A stretch of DNA of 64,000 nt from Iodobacter arcticus (GCF_042664895.1 NZ_JBHTBQ010000031.1:1-64000), one strand, 5' to 3'; positions 7,840 through 17,221 are shown, numbered from the stretch's first letter. Notes: generated by a model not told the origin, from the letters alone. Numbers and translations: made by a program.

Positions 7840-9986
7840 TGACTGCTCGTTTTGCAGAGGCATGCCGCCCAGAGCCCCTTAAGTTAGATAAAAATGAAAC
7901 TGTTATTTCTGCTCGAAGCGCAGATACCCCTTCCTGCCTCACCTGCGAAGAAGACATTTTTCTCGGCTTTTTTTTCGATGGCACCAATAACAATAAATAT
8001 CGGGATACGCCTGAATATTGCCATAGCAATGTGGCCCGTTTGTACGAGGCTTATCCGGGCAAGGGCACGATGTCGCAGCTGGCTTTAATAAGTGGCACAG
8101 TCAAAGCGGATGAGCCTTATCTAAAAGGGCCGGGAACGGATCCGTATTTGTATCGTAAAACCTATATTCCCGGCGTGGGTACGCCATTTAAAAAGCTGGG
8201 GGATAGCGGTGTAGATAGTGATAAAACAGGTGGGCTGGCGGCTGCCATGCATGCGGAAGTTAGGATGTGCTGGGCTCTGCTGCAAGTGACCAACCATATT
8301 TCTGCCGCTTTGCTTGGTGAAAACCTGACTGATCCGCTGGAGAATGACGGCAAGCTTGCGCAAAAGATGTTGGATCGATGGTACGGGGCACAAAAGCCGC
8401 TGCCGCCCACGCTGAAAATACGGCCTTATCAGTCAACGCCGGATCAGTGGTCTGAAATACCCAATCCGCAGGCGGATTTTAGCCGGGCGACGGTGCTGGC
8501 TAAACGCAGCCAGGCATTGCACGAAAAAATCAAAGTAAGGCTGGCCAATAAGCCTTCATTACGGCGGGTCAGAATTTCGGTGTTTGGCTTTTCTCGCGGA
8601 GCGGCAGAGGCCCGTGCGTTTTGCAATTGGCTGCTGAATGCCTACGGCGGCGGGGTAGGCGGTATCGCCCTTAGTATCGATTTTTTGGGCATATTTGATA
8701 CGGTAGCATCGGTAGGGATTGCCCGAGCTACACCTGGGGCAGATGGTCATTATGCCTGGGCCACCGAGCAGAATTTAAGCGTTTCCTCCAGCATTAAACG
8801 TTGTGTACATCTGGTTGCTGCGCACGAGGTGAGGGCTTCGTTTCCGCTGGATTCGGTGGGAAGTGGCAGTCATCTGAAGGAGGTGGTTTACCCAGGAGTG
8901 CACTCCGATATTGGTGGCGGTTATTTGCCGGAAGATCAAGGGCGGGCGAGTGGTAAGGGCAGTGCGGGAGATCAGAAAAAAATCTCGCAAATTACGCTAG
9001 CGCAAATGTACCGTGAGGCGCTGATGGCGGGCGTGCCGATGACTAATCCAAGCGAGTGGAAAGGCTTTCGGGAGAGCAATTTTAAAATTGACAGCCAAAC
9101 CATTAAAAAATTTAATGACTATGTACAAGCAACCAGCAAGCTCACCGCCCCAGCGAGCAGCCCGGTTAGTAAAGCCAGCTTGGCTGCGATTGATCCGATG
9201 TGGCCTGTTGAGCGCCAGCCTTCGATGCCCCTGCTAAAACTGATGCATCAGCACTATGGCTATTTTTTGCAATGGCGGCGCTCCATTCTGGGGCATGCCC
9301 ATGAACAGGCCAGCCTGATTGCATCTACTGCCGTTTCTAAGGCACAAGATATTGTTGATTTTAAGGTGACAGATCAGCAGCTTAGGCAGGAGCTGGATTT
9401 TTTGCAGGATCAGTCATCTTTTAAGTTTTTAAATTCTGATGATCCGCTGATTGAAAAAATACTTGCAGGAGTAACTGCCGCTAGCAGTGTACTGGTGCCT
9501 GCCCCTGCGATCTTAACCCCAACTCTGAGTTTGCTTGCTCGCGGCAAAGTGGTAAATGTGATGAAAGATAAGCAAAAAGAATGGGACGGGGAAATTAAAA
9601 CATTATGGGCAGGTAGCTGCCCGGCGGCGTGTGTGCCCTTTTTTGAAACATTAATGCATGATTCCAGAGCTTGGTTTAAGCCACTTGGGGGAGAAGCAGC
9701 AGACGAGGCTAAAGTAGAAATAGCCAAGCTTCAGCGTGAAAATCATGAGCTAAAGCAAAGGAATGAGGCGATTCTTACTCATCCAGATTTACTGCAGCGT
9801 TCGGGCGTTTCGGTCACAGAGGTGCAAAGACTCAAAGAAAAAAACACGGCCAAAATAGAAGAAAATAATAAAATAATCGAAGAATATAAAACAGGTCGCC
9901 GCGTTCGGCTTCTTTATGCTGGGCAGGAGCCTTATCGGATGTATGGTTATTTACGCTGGCGTCATGTTTTTGCTATAGCAGGCTAG
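7839..9986 (+). CDS. DUF2235 phospholipase effector, Tle1-like (T6SS)
   Basis: The 715-residue product is the probable toxic cargo of this island. Tle1-family effectors are GXSXG phospholipases delivered into the periplasm. Visible are FFDGTNNN (about 44-51), the nucleophile elbow GFSRGAAEARAF (Ser near 250), IFDTVASVG (about 285) and GVHSDIGGGY (about 351-360, candidate catalytic Asp). A hydrophobic stretch near 540-570 (LAGVTAASSVLVPAPAILTP) could meet the membrane, and a Glu/Lys-rich coiled coil follows at about 625-690. There is no signal peptide, as expected for T6SS cargo. Order vgrG, DUF4123, lipoprotein, DUF2235 is typical for Tle1 loci. The catalytic His cannot be assigned by eye. 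Confidence 0.88.
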   Translation: MTARFAEACRPEPLKLDKNETVISARSADTPSCLTCEEDIFLGFFFDGTNNNKYRDTPEYCHSNVARLYEAYPGKGTMSQLALISGTVKADEPYLKGPGTDPYLYRKTYIPGVGTPFKKLGDSGVDSDKTGGLAAAMHAEVRMCWALLQVTNHISAALLGENLTDPLENDGKLAQKMLDRWYGAQKPLPPTLKIRPYQSTPDQWSEIPNPQADFSRATVLAKRSQALHEKIKVRLANKPSLRRVRISVFGFSRGAAEARAFCNWLLNAYGGGVGGIALSIDFLGIFDTVASVGIARATPGADGHYAWATEQNLSVSSSIKRCVHLVAAHEVRASFPLDSVGSGSHLKEVVYPGVHSDIGGGYLPEDQGRASGKGSAGDQKKISQITLAQMYREALMAGVPMTNPSEWKGFRESNFKIDSQTIKKFNDYVQATSKLTAPASSPVSKASLAAIDPMWPVERQPSMPLLKLMHQHYGYFLQWRRSILGHAHEQASLIASTAVSKAQDIVDFKVTDQQLRQELDFLQDQSSFKFLNSDDPLIEKILAGVTAASSVLVPAPAILTPTLSLLARGKVVNVMKDKQKEWDGEIKTLWAGSCPAACVPFFETLMHDSRAWFKPLGGEAADEAKVEIAKLQRENHELKQRNEAILTHPDLLQRSGVSVTEVQRLKEKNTAKIEENNKIIEEYKTGRRVRLLYAGQEPYRMYGYLRWRHVFAIAG

Positions 9987-10079
9987 AAGGGGCTGGTATT
10001 TTAATCTCAGCTCAGATTTTGAAGGCTGGTGCGCACCTTGGAGTAAGTGAGGTGGCCGCAAACTGCCTACCTGCAATAT

Positions 10080-11540
10080 CTAACACTTCCCCAAAACCTG
10101 ATTCAATGCCGCTCTGGCATAGCTAATCGTTTCGCTTGCCGTTAAACCAATTCCATTGGGATGCGCTTTGCGCCAATCGTCCGCGGCGCGGCCGTGTAGC
10201 CAGCTGCCGCTTTGTACGGCTTCTAGCGGACTAAGGCCTTGCGCCAGCAGGGCGGCGATGATGCCGGATAACACATCGCCTTGCCCTGCACTGGCAAGGG
10301 CTGCATTGCCGCTGGCGTTGATGCTCCAGCTTTGCTCGTTCGCACATACTGAGCCTGCTCCTTTGAGCAGTACGGTGGCTTCATAGCGCTGTGCGAGGGC
10401 TTGGGCGGATTCAATTCGATTGGCTTGCACGGCTTGAGTACTGGTGTGCAGCAGCCTTGCTGCTTCGGCAGGGTGGGGAGTGAGAATACTTGCGGCAGTG
10501 CGTTGCCGCATTGCGGCGGCTAGCTCTGCAGAGCTTGCCAGTAAATTAAGCGCATCTGCATCCAGCAGTAGGGGTAAGGAGCTGGCGATGCTTTGCCTGA
10601 GTAGCTCCAAGGCTTCGGTGCTCTGACCAAGGCCGGGGCCAACAGCAAGCAGGGTGAGTGCGGGGTGTTGCAGGGCTTCATGGGCGCTGTGCAGCATCAG
10701 TTCGGGTTGCACAGAGTCTACGCTCAGCGAGGTATCCAGCAAGCCAAGCACAACGCGTCCAGTACCCATATGCAAAGCCGCCCGGCCAGCCAGCAGCGCC
10801 GCACCAAGCATGCCCGTTGCACCGCCTATCACACCCACCGTGCCGTAACTGCCTTTATGACTATCTGGCTTGCGCTGAAGTTGCGCAATGCTGGATGGTG
10901 CTTGAGTTTGCAAATGGCCATCTGGGGCAAGAAACAGATCGCCCGGTATTTGTAAATCATGCAGGCTGATCTCTCCCGCCAGATCACAGCCTTTTCCGGT
11001 AAATAAGCCAGGCTTGTGAGCAATAAAGCTCAGCGTGTGCGTGGCATGAATGGTGGCTGTGGCATCACCGCTATCCGCCATTAATCCGCTGGGAATATCC
11101 AAAGCAATCACCGGGCAGGCCAGTGCCTGTAGTTCGGCAATGATTTGCTGGTCTGCATCACCCAGTTGGCGGTTTAAGCCGATGCCGTACAGGCCATCAA
11201 TGGCTAAATCGGCCTGATTGGGCGTGCTGCTTAGTATTTGCCCGCCGTGCGCCAACCATGCGGCTAATGCTTTTTGGGCGGGCATGGGGCCAGATGGTGC
11301 GCTCAGGCGAAGTAAGACGGTTTTGCCAGCAAGATGGAGCAGGGTTGCGGTGACTAAGGCGTCCCCTCCATTATTGCCGGGGCCAGCCAGCACATAAATG
11401 GTTTGCGCCTCGGGGTGGTGTTTAATAATCCAGTCGGCACTGCATTGCCCCGCTCTCTGCATGAGTGGCAAGCCCGCTCGCGCAGCTGCAGCTTCAATTT
11501 GCTTGAGCTTGTTGCTCAGAAAAAGCGGGGGATTGATCAT
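10080..11540 (-). CDS. nnr: Bifunctional NAD(P)H-hydrate epimerase / ADP-dependent dehydratase
   Basis: Repairs hydrated NAD(P)H: the N-terminal YjeF domain epimerises NAD(P)HX and the C-terminal ribokinase-like domain dehydrates the S form using ADP. The 486 residues show AGPGNNGGDALVTATLL (about 53-69) and LDIPSGLMADSG for the epimerase. The dehydratase has GSYGTVGVIGGATGMLGAAL (about 234-253), VGPGLGQ, LDADALNLL, LTPHPAEAARLL, LLKGAG and the catalytic NAALASAGQGDVLSG. Its ATG overlaps the stop of the PilZ gene (ATGA), so both are probably co-transcribed. Confidence 0.95.
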   Translation of the reverse strand: MINPPLFLSNKLKQIEAAAARAGLPLMQRAGQCSADWIIKHHPEAQTIYVLAGPGNNGGDALVTATLLHLAGKTVLLRLSAPSGPMPAQKALAAWLAHGGQILSSTPNQADLAIDGLYGIGLNRQLGDADQQIIAELQALACPVIALDIPSGLMADSGDATATIHATHTLSFIAHKPGLFTGKGCDLAGEISLHDLQIPGDLFLAPDGHLQTQAPSSIAQLQRKPDSHKGSYGTVGVIGGATGMLGAALLAGRAALHMGTGRVVLGLLDTSLSVDSVQPELMLHSAHEALQHPALTLLAVGPGLGQSTEALELLRQSIASSLPLLLDADALNLLASSAELAAAMRQRTAASILTPHPAEAARLLHTSTQAVQANRIESAQALAQRYEATVLLKGAGSVCANEQSWSINASGNAALASAGQGDVLSGIIAALLAQGLSPLEAVQSGSWLHGRAADDWRKAHPNGIGLTASETISYARAALNQVLGKC

Positions 11541-12280
11541 TCGCGGGAAATTCGCTGGCGTTCAATTTTATTGATAAAACGCTGAATCAGCGTTTGCATT
11601 TTTCCGGGCAAATCAAAGAAACGGCAACCGATGCGCTGTGTTTTAACACCATTACGCAGTGTCACATCAATCACAATGCACACTTGCATATCGATTTCGA
11701 TCACGCCGACATCGAGTAGCTGAATTTGGCAATTGCGCAGGGTATTGCCAACGACCATTTGCAAATCGGGCGATATGCCGAGCAGGCTTAAGCCACCCAA
11801 GCTGATATCGGTGACTAATAGTTCTGTCTGCCTGCCATCGCCAAGCGGAATCATACAATCCACTTTTTGCGACATGGGAATATCTAGCCGATAAAAATCG
11901 CGTCTTTGCATGCGCAGTGTTTGAACTGGGCCGCTACTGCGGATTGCGGTGCGCCCTTCATAGGCGACCAGCGTGGCATTGGGTAGCTCGAATTGCACTT
12001 TAACTTTGTTGACCACGCCAACTAAGAGCATGCGGGCATCTTTGGTTAAGGCCGCATTGATGACAATATCGTTGCTGGCATCAAATAATAATTCATTGTC
12101 ATTGATGCTAAGCAGGGTGCTGATTGCAAAAGGCTCACGTTTACCAGCAGGGTAGAGACAAATAATCTCACCCTTTTCCAGTAATTGCTTAAGCAAGTAC
12201 TTGATTTCGATGCTGGCGCTGACGAGATAGGGCCCCGTATCTGATACAAAAACGGGCTCCAGCGTGGGAGGTTGTTGCAT
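11537..12280 (-). CDS. ycgR: YcgR-like flagellar brake protein (PilZ domain)
   Basis: The 247 residues carry an N-terminal YcgR/PilZN-type domain (to about 120) and a C-terminal PilZ domain with both c-di-GMP motifs: RDFYR (RxxxR, about 131-135) and DISLGGLSL (DxSxxG, about 160-168). Such proteins bind c-di-GMP and slow flagellar rotation. A flagellin and a chemoreceptor elsewhere in the window fit this role. No signal peptide is seen. It overlaps nnr by 4 bases, a pairing I cannot explain functionally. The symbol is by family; true YcgR orthology is not proven. Confidence 0.85.
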   Translation of the reverse strand: MQQPPTLEPVFVSDTGPYLVSASIEIKYLLKQLLEKGEIICLYPAGKREPFAISTLLSINDNELLFDASNDIVINAALTKDARMLLVGVVNKVKVQFELPNATLVAYEGRTAIRSSGPVQTLRMQRRDFYRLDIPMSQKVDCMIPLGDGRQTELLVTDISLGGLSLLGISPDLQMVVGNTLRNCQIQLLDVGVIEIDMQVCIVIDVTLRNGVKTQRIGCRFFDLPGKMQTLIQRFINKIERQRISRE

Positions 12281-12401
12281 TGTGGTAATCAGTAAAAGAA
12301 AAGATAAGCCACTTTATATCATTGGCTGAGACTTAATCCTAGCTTGCGTTAATGTGTCGGCAAATGAATTTGAAATAGACCTTGGTGATTGTTTAGCATA
12401 A

Positions 12402-13007
12402 TCAACTCCTTGGAATATTGAAGGGGTCATCGGCGATAGAGAGGAGTGCTTCCAGTTCATCCCGCCGCATCCGTTCTTCTTTTTGTCGCTCTGCATCCCT
12501 GGGCTTTACGTGCAGGCTGATTTGCGTGTCATCAAACCAAAAAGACAGCGAGGGAGAGTCGGCGAGCTGCCGGCCATTGGCAGCGGGCAGCAGCTCATAA
12601 TCAATTTGCTGATTAAGCAAAAAAATCTCAGCTGATTTGGGGTCGTCTAAAAATAAAATTAAATTAATATCGGAGTTCGGTCCTGCTACACCAGAGAGTA
12701 CCGATCCGCTTAAATAGGGATTAAAGTGCGCCAGAATACGCATTACTTTGAGGGCTTTGCGCCTGAGGTTATTCAGGCTATCGCTATGTTCGGGGTGGTA
12801 AACTGCCCGGTAGTTAGCCAAGGCGGCTTCTATTTCCTGATTGGAGGGCATCATTCGGCCCTCGCTAATTCCTAATTGTCTGGCTGCTTTTTTCTTAGCC
12901 AGTGCAAAATCGTGCAAATGATCTTCGGCAATTAAACGGGCCGCACGCTCGCTAATCTGAGCGCGCAAATGGGATGACTGGCGATCGAGAACATGCGGCT
13001 TGCTCAT
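12402..13007 (-). CDS. Nucleotidyltransferase-fold protein of unknown role
   Basis: The 201 residues contain FNPYLSGSVLSGVAGPNSDI followed by NLILFLDDPK (about 94-124), matching the GS-x(9-12)-DxN/D metal-binding signature of the polymerase-beta nucleotidyltransferase fold; the second position is Asn rather than Asp. The basic, Arg/Lys-rich N-terminal 70 residues look helical. I recall homologues in Neisseriales being labelled UDP-N-acetylmuramate-alanine ligase; there is no Mur ligase P-loop here, so that label looks wrong. It ends 121 bases ahead of ycgR and starts 14 bases after mrcA on the same strand, suggesting co-transcription with mrcA. Confidence 0.65.
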   Translation of the reverse strand: MSKPHVLDRQSSHLRAQISERAARLIAEDHLHDFALAKKKAARQLGISEGRMMPSNQEIEAALANYRAVYHPEHSDSLNNLRRKALKVMRILAHFNPYLSGSVLSGVAGPNSDINLILFLDDPKSAEIFLLNQQIDYELLPAANGRQLADSPSLSFWFDDTQISLHVKPRDAERQKEERMRRDELEALLSIADDPFNIPRS

Positions 13008-13021
13008 TGACGTAGATCTCC

Positions 13022-15325
13022 CTAAAAGAGTAGTTCCTTGATCTCATCCAGAGGCTGAGCACTTCCTACTCCGCCTCCCAAGCCTAATTCTGGATTGGTT
13101 TGCAAAAATTCGCTGAAGAAATATTCGGTATATGGGCCACGCTCTGTTTGTGTGGTCTGCGGGGTGATGCCTTCTGGTACCGGATAAGCCACATTATCCA
13201 CGCCTTTAAGCGCTTTACTCATGTAGTTAATCCAGATGGGCAGGGCAGCCACACCACCGTATTCTCTTGCGCCTAAGGAGCGGGGCTGATCAAAGCCCAC
13301 CCAGGAGATCGCCACAAGACCAGGTTGATAGCCGGCAAACCAAGCGTCATTGGCATCGTTGGTTGTACCGGTTTTACCCGCTAAATCAGTTCTGCCTAAG
13401 ACATTGGTTTTGGCCCCCGTGCCTTGGGTTGCCACATCGTGCAGCAGGCTATTCATCACAAAGGCGTTTCTGGCATCCAGTGTGCGCTGTGCATTTTCAC
13501 CGGCAACTTCAGGCTGTGTTTTCGCCAGAACCCGGCCACGGCTGTCTTCGATACGATCTACAAAGTAAGAACGAACCCGATAGCCGGTATTGGCAAATAC
13601 CGCATAGGCCTCGGCCATTTGCAGTGGTGTAACGCTGCCTGCACCCAAGGCCATGGTCAGATAAGCCGGGTGTTGCTTAGGGTTAAAACCAAAGCGGCTG
13701 ATATGGGATTGCGCGTAATCCACACCAATGGCTTGCAGTACCCGAATAGTGACCAAGTTTCTGGAGCGCGTTAGAGCATTGCGCACACTCATCATGCCTT
13801 CAAACTTACCATCACTATTTTTGGGCTCCCAACTTTGCCCGCCGACTTGCGCCGGATCAATGACGAGCGGTGCATCGTTGATCTGGGTAGCAGGGGTAAC
13901 ACCGCGCTCTAAAGCCGCTGAATAAATAAACGGTTTAAAGCTGGATCCGGGTTGACGCCAAGCCTGTGTAACGTGGTTAAAGCTGCTGCGATTAAAGTCA
14001 AAACCACCCGCCAGCGCCTTAATTGCGCCGTTTTGTGGATCTAACGCAACAAATGCACCTTCTACCTGAGGTAGTTGGGTCAGATTCCAGCCTTTTTCTG
14101 TTTGCTTAATTCTAACGATTGCGCCGGGACGGATTCGTGTGGCAGGGGCTATTTTTTCTGAAAGCATTGCCTTGGCAAAGCGTAAGCCTTCGCTATTAAT
14201 TTCGATCTGTTCACCGCCTTTTTTGTAGACCGTGACAGATTGAGTGCTGGCTTTTAAAACAATTGCAGGTTGTAAATCACCCGAATCTTTCTGCTCGCTC
14301 AGTGCTTCGTCAAGGAGTTCTTCCTTGCCTGGCAAGATCACTTCAGGGGCGACAAAGCCTTCGGGGCCGCGGTAGCCATGGCGAATATCATAATCTACCA
14401 AGCCTTGGCGCAGCGATTGATATGCGCTTTCCTGACTGTCGCTGCGAAGGGTAGTGTAAACTTTGAACCCCTCTGTGTAAGTGGCCTCTTTATACTTTTC
14501 CACCATCATTTGCCTGACCATTTCAGCCAGATATTCGGCATGGACAGCGTACTCTTGTTGGGTGCGTTTAAGCACGAGCGGGGCAGTTTTTGCTGTTTCG
14601 TAATCGCTATCGTTAATAAACTTTAGCTCGTGCATACGTCGTAAAACGTATTGTTGTCTGAGTTGGGCTCGTTTAGGATTGACGACAGGGTTGTAAGCTG
14701 AGGGTGCTTTAGGTAAGCCAGCCAGCATTGCCATCTCTGCGGGGCTGAGTTGTTTTAGCTCTTTGCCGTAGTAGGTTTGTGCCGCGGAAGCAAAACCATA
14801 AGCACGTTGACCTAAGTAAATTTGATTAAAGTACAGCTCAAGAATTTGATCTTTAGATAAATTATGTTCGATTTTGAACGAAAGTAATGCCTCGTTAAAT
14901 TTACGAGTAAACGTTTTTTCGTTAGACAGATAAAAGTTACGGGCAACTTGCATGGTGATTGTGCTGGCGCCGGATTTTGATTGTCCTGATGTGACATTGC
15001 TGATCATGGCCCTTAAAACGCCAAGGTAATCAATGCCGCCGTGTTCATAAAAACGTTCGTCTTCGGCAGCCAAAATGGCTTGTTTCATCAGCAAAGGAAC
15101 TTGTTCTATTGAAGTAAACGCACGGCGTTCTTCTCCGAACTCACCAATCAGAACATTGTCGCTGGTGTAAATACGAAGCGGAATTTTAGGCCGATAGTCA
15201 GTGAGTGCTTCTAAGGATGGTAGGCGTGGATAAGTGATTATCAACGCAAATGCACCAAGACCTGCAGCAAGAATCATCAGGCTAATTAGAATGCCGAAAA
15301 AAATAAGTAGGAGGCGTTTGCTCAT
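13022..15325 (-). CDS. mrcA: Penicillin-binding protein 1A
   Basis: Bifunctional class A PBP that polymerises and crosslinks peptidoglycan. The 767 residues have an N-terminal membrane anchor (about 5-30) and a GT51 glycosyltransferase domain with EDERFYEHGGIDYLGVLRA (about 92-110). An OB-like insert follows, then the transpeptidase domain with the active-site SSFKPFIYSAALE (SxxK), SRN and KTGTTNDANDAWFAGY motifs. It is divergent from pilMNOPQ, an arrangement conserved in many beta- and gammaproteobacteria. The ATG at 15325 begins MSKRLLLIFFG, a typical anchor start. Confidence 0.95.
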   Translation of the reverse strand: MSKRLLLIFFGILISLMILAAGLGAFALIITYPRLPSLEALTDYRPKIPLRIYTSDNVLIGEFGEERRAFTSIEQVPLLMKQAILAAEDERFYEHGGIDYLGVLRAMISNVTSGQSKSGASTITMQVARNFYLSNEKTFTRKFNEALLSFKIEHNLSKDQILELYFNQIYLGQRAYGFASAAQTYYGKELKQLSPAEMAMLAGLPKAPSAYNPVVNPKRAQLRQQYVLRRMHELKFINDSDYETAKTAPLVLKRTQQEYAVHAEYLAEMVRQMMVEKYKEATYTEGFKVYTTLRSDSQESAYQSLRQGLVDYDIRHGYRGPEGFVAPEVILPGKEELLDEALSEQKDSGDLQPAIVLKASTQSVTVYKKGGEQIEINSEGLRFAKAMLSEKIAPATRIRPGAIVRIKQTEKGWNLTQLPQVEGAFVALDPQNGAIKALAGGFDFNRSSFNHVTQAWRQPGSSFKPFIYSAALERGVTPATQINDAPLVIDPAQVGGQSWEPKNSDGKFEGMMSVRNALTRSRNLVTIRVLQAIGVDYAQSHISRFGFNPKQHPAYLTMALGAGSVTPLQMAEAYAVFANTGYRVRSYFVDRIEDSRGRVLAKTQPEVAGENAQRTLDARNAFVMNSLLHDVATQGTGAKTNVLGRTDLAGKTGTTNDANDAWFAGYQPGLVAISWVGFDQPRSLGAREYGGVAALPIWINYMSKALKGVDNVAYPVPEGITPQTTQTERGPYTEYFFSEFLQTNPELGLGGGVGSAQPLDEIKELLF

Positions 15326-15468
15326 CGCTAAGGGAGGAAAATTGGAAGTGCTGCTAATTTACGCGAATATCAGTAGTTTTGTTTGGCATTTGTTTCCCCT
15401 CGCCAAATATTTAAAAAGCACTAATGTTAGTAATGCACTTGTATAACAATAGGAGCCGCTGTTCTTTC

Positions 15469-15497
15469 TTTACATGGATAAGTCGCGCTGCTACGAT
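15469..15497 (+). promoter_or_regulatory. Sigma-70 promoter for pilMNOPQ
   Basis: TTTACA (15469-15474), a 17-base spacer, then TACGAT (15492-15497) give a near-consensus promoter. Predicted transcription starts about 45-50 bases ahead of the pilM start used here. This is also before the alternative upstream TTG at 15518, so it does not exclude it. Confidence 0.6.
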
Positions 15498-15553
15498 CTA
15501 AAGTAGATTCGTAACAGTTGTCTTTAAGTATTTTATTTAAAAAGGAAAATGAG

Positions 15554-16627
15554 TTGAATCTCGATTTCCTCAAGCCCAAAGCACCTGCGCTGATTGGGGT
15601 TGATATTAGCTCTTCGTCCGTAAAAATGGTCGAGCTGAGCCTATCAGGAACCACCTACAGCCTTGATCGCTATGTGATTGAGCTCTTGCCAAAAGATGCC
15701 GTAACCGACGGTAATATCGCCAATATGGATGTGGTGGTGGAGGCTGTGCGACGAGCATGGCGGCAAATGGGCTCCAAAATCAAGAATGTATCGATTGCTC
15801 TGCCTGCGGCAGCCGTGATTACCAAGAAGATTTTGGTGCCATCCGGTCTGACCGAGCGCGAGCTTGAGATGCAGGTTGAAACCGAAGCTAATCAGTACAT
15901 TCCCTTTTCGCTTGATGAAGTGAATCTCGATTTTCAGGTGCTAGGTGTATCTCCTATCGCGCCTGATGAAGAAGAAGTACTGATTGCAGCGGCCAAAAAA
16001 GAGAAGGTTGATGAGCGGGTTGCTGCAATCGAAGCGGCCGGTTTACGTGCTGTAGTACTCGATGTGGAGTCCTATGCCACGCAAGCTGCGTTTGAGCTGA
16101 TGCAGCCACAATTGCCCAATAATGGTGAGAACCAGATTGTGGCCGTGGTGGACATTGGCGCAACAGCCATGCATATGAACATCTTTAAAGATGGGCAATC
16201 AATTTATAGTCGCGATCAGGCGTATGCGGGCAATCAGCTTACGCAGGAAATTCAGCGCAAATTCAATATGTCGAGCGATGAAGCAGAGCAGGCTAAAAAG
16301 CACGGTGGCCTCCCGGAAAACTATGAGCCGGAAGTCTTGCAGCCTTTTATTGATACGCTGGCTTTAGAAATCTCGCGCTCTTTGCAGTTTTTCTATACCT
16401 CTAGTAACTACAATGCCGTCGACCATATTTTGCTTGCTGGTGGTTGTAGCGCTATTTATGGCTTGGATGATGCTGTTTCCAGCCGTACCAATGTGAGTAG
16501 TGCAATGCGCGCTAATCCATTTCAAGGTATGGCTACTGGCAAAGTACGTGGCAAGCAGGTACAGCTTGATGCGCCTTCTCTTTTAATTGCCTGCGGATTG
16601 GCGATGCGGAGGTTTGACCCTTCATGA
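15554..16627 (+). CDS. pilM: Type IV pilus assembly protein PilM
   Basis: Actin-like cytoplasmic ATPase-fold protein of the pilus alignment complex, which binds the PilN N-terminus. Visible: LIGVDISSSSVKMVELS near the start (phosphate-1 type loop), VAVVDIGATAMHMNIF (second phosphate loop) and ILLAGGCSAIYGLDD (adenosine motif). I chose TTG 15554 because AAGGA at 15542-15546 sits at good distance and MNLDFLKPKAPALIG is the usual PilM N-terminus. A TTG at 15518 would add 12 residues without a clear ribosome site. It overlaps pilN by 4 bases. Confidence 0.93.
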   Translation: MNLDFLKPKAPALIGVDISSSSVKMVELSLSGTTYSLDRYVIELLPKDAVTDGNIANMDVVVEAVRRAWRQMGSKIKNVSIALPAAAVITKKILVPSGLTERELEMQVETEANQYIPFSLDEVNLDFQVLGVSPIAPDEEEVLIAAAKKEKVDERVAAIEAAGLRAVVLDVESYATQAAFELMQPQLPNNGENQIVAVVDIGATAMHMNIFKDGQSIYSRDQAYAGNQLTQEIQRKFNMSSDEAEQAKKHGGLPENYEPEVLQPFIDTLALEISRSLQFFYTSSNYNAVDHILLAGGCSAIYGLDDAVSSRTNVSSAMRANPFQGMATGKVRGKQVQLDAPSLLIACGLAMRRFDPS

Positions 16628-17220
16628 TTCGGATTAACCTGCTCCCCCACCGCGAGCAAAAACGTGCTGCGCGCCAGAGTCGCTACTTTGTTTTACTGGG
16701 TATGACATGCTTGGCTGCCATCGCCGTGATTGTTATGGGCTATCTTTTCTATAGTGCGCGTATCGAAATACAAAATGAGCGCAATCAATTTTTAACTGAT
16801 GAAAATATCAAATTAGATCGCGAGATTTCTGAAATTGAGAAATTAAAAGCAGAAAAACAATCTTTATTAGATCGTAAAAAAATTGTTGAACGCTTGCAGT
16901 CAGGCCGCTCAGAAACCGTACTTGCCATGGATCAGCTGGTGCGGCAAACCCCAGAAGGGGTTTATTTGAAAGAGGCCAAAGCGCTGAATGATCAGCTTAC
17001 CTTAATTGGTTATGCACAATCTAATGCACGCGTTTCTACTTTGATGCGTAATTTGAACGATTCAGAAATCTTTGAGCAGCCAGTACTCATTGAGGTAAAG
17101 GCGGCTCAGGTGGGTAATCAAAAACTATCAGAATTTATGCTGAACGTTAAAGTGACTCGAGCTTCAGAAGACACGGCCAATGCATCAGGGCCTGCAAAAC
17201 GTAAACAGCAGGGTGGCTAA
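16624..17220 (+). CDS. pilN: Type IV pilus assembly protein PilN
   Basis: Bitopic inner-membrane protein linking PilM to PilO. The 198 residues start with MIRINLLPHREQKR, the conserved N-terminal PilM-binding peptide (INLLP). One transmembrane helix follows (about 25-47), then a coiled coil (about 55-95) and a ferredoxin-like periplasmic domain. The ATG overlaps the pilM stop. Length and order match the family. Confidence 0.95.
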   Translation: MIRINLLPHREQKRAARQSRYFVLLGMTCLAAIAVIVMGYLFYSARIEIQNERNQFLTDENIKLDREISEIEKLKAEKQSLLDRKKIVERLQSGRSETVLAMDQLVRQTPEGVYLKEAKALNDQLTLIGYAQSNARVSTLMRNLNDSEIFEQPVLIEVKAAQVGNQKLSEFMLNVKVTRASEDTANASGPAKRKQQGG

Positions 17221-17221
17221 A

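Larger units (their letters stand above)
5889..8222 (+). repeat. Tandem mosaic duplication of lipoprotein-phospholipase cassette
   Basis: Two direct copies lie about 1.19 kb apart: 5903-7020 and 7095-8214. Both open with AGGAAATAACCGTGTTTAAA. Near-identity covers lipoprotein codons 1-183 and phospholipase codons from CLTCEEDIF to KLGDSG. Between these blocks (about 6460-6735 and 7652-7925) the copies diverge sharply. This is a conserved-variable-conserved mosaic, with the variable part spanning the 3' end of the lipoprotein gene and the 5' end of the phospholipase gene. Confidence 0.85.

Noticed and set aside
12402..13007. Label of UDP-N-acetylmuramate-alanine ligase for this protein
   Set aside because: The sequence lacks a Mur ligase ATP-binding loop and is far too short; only a nucleotidyltransferase-like motif is visible.
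13267..13774. Overlapping plus-strand frames within mrcA
   Set aside because: They are antisense to a PBP gene with all catalytic motifs, and their products are Arg/Pro-rich without pattern.
15342..15446. Short plus-strand frame (TTG with AGGGAGG ahead) upstream of pilM
   Set aside because: Good purine-rich site but only 4 bases spacing, it lies before the predicted pilM promoter, and the 34-residue product shows nothing recognisable.
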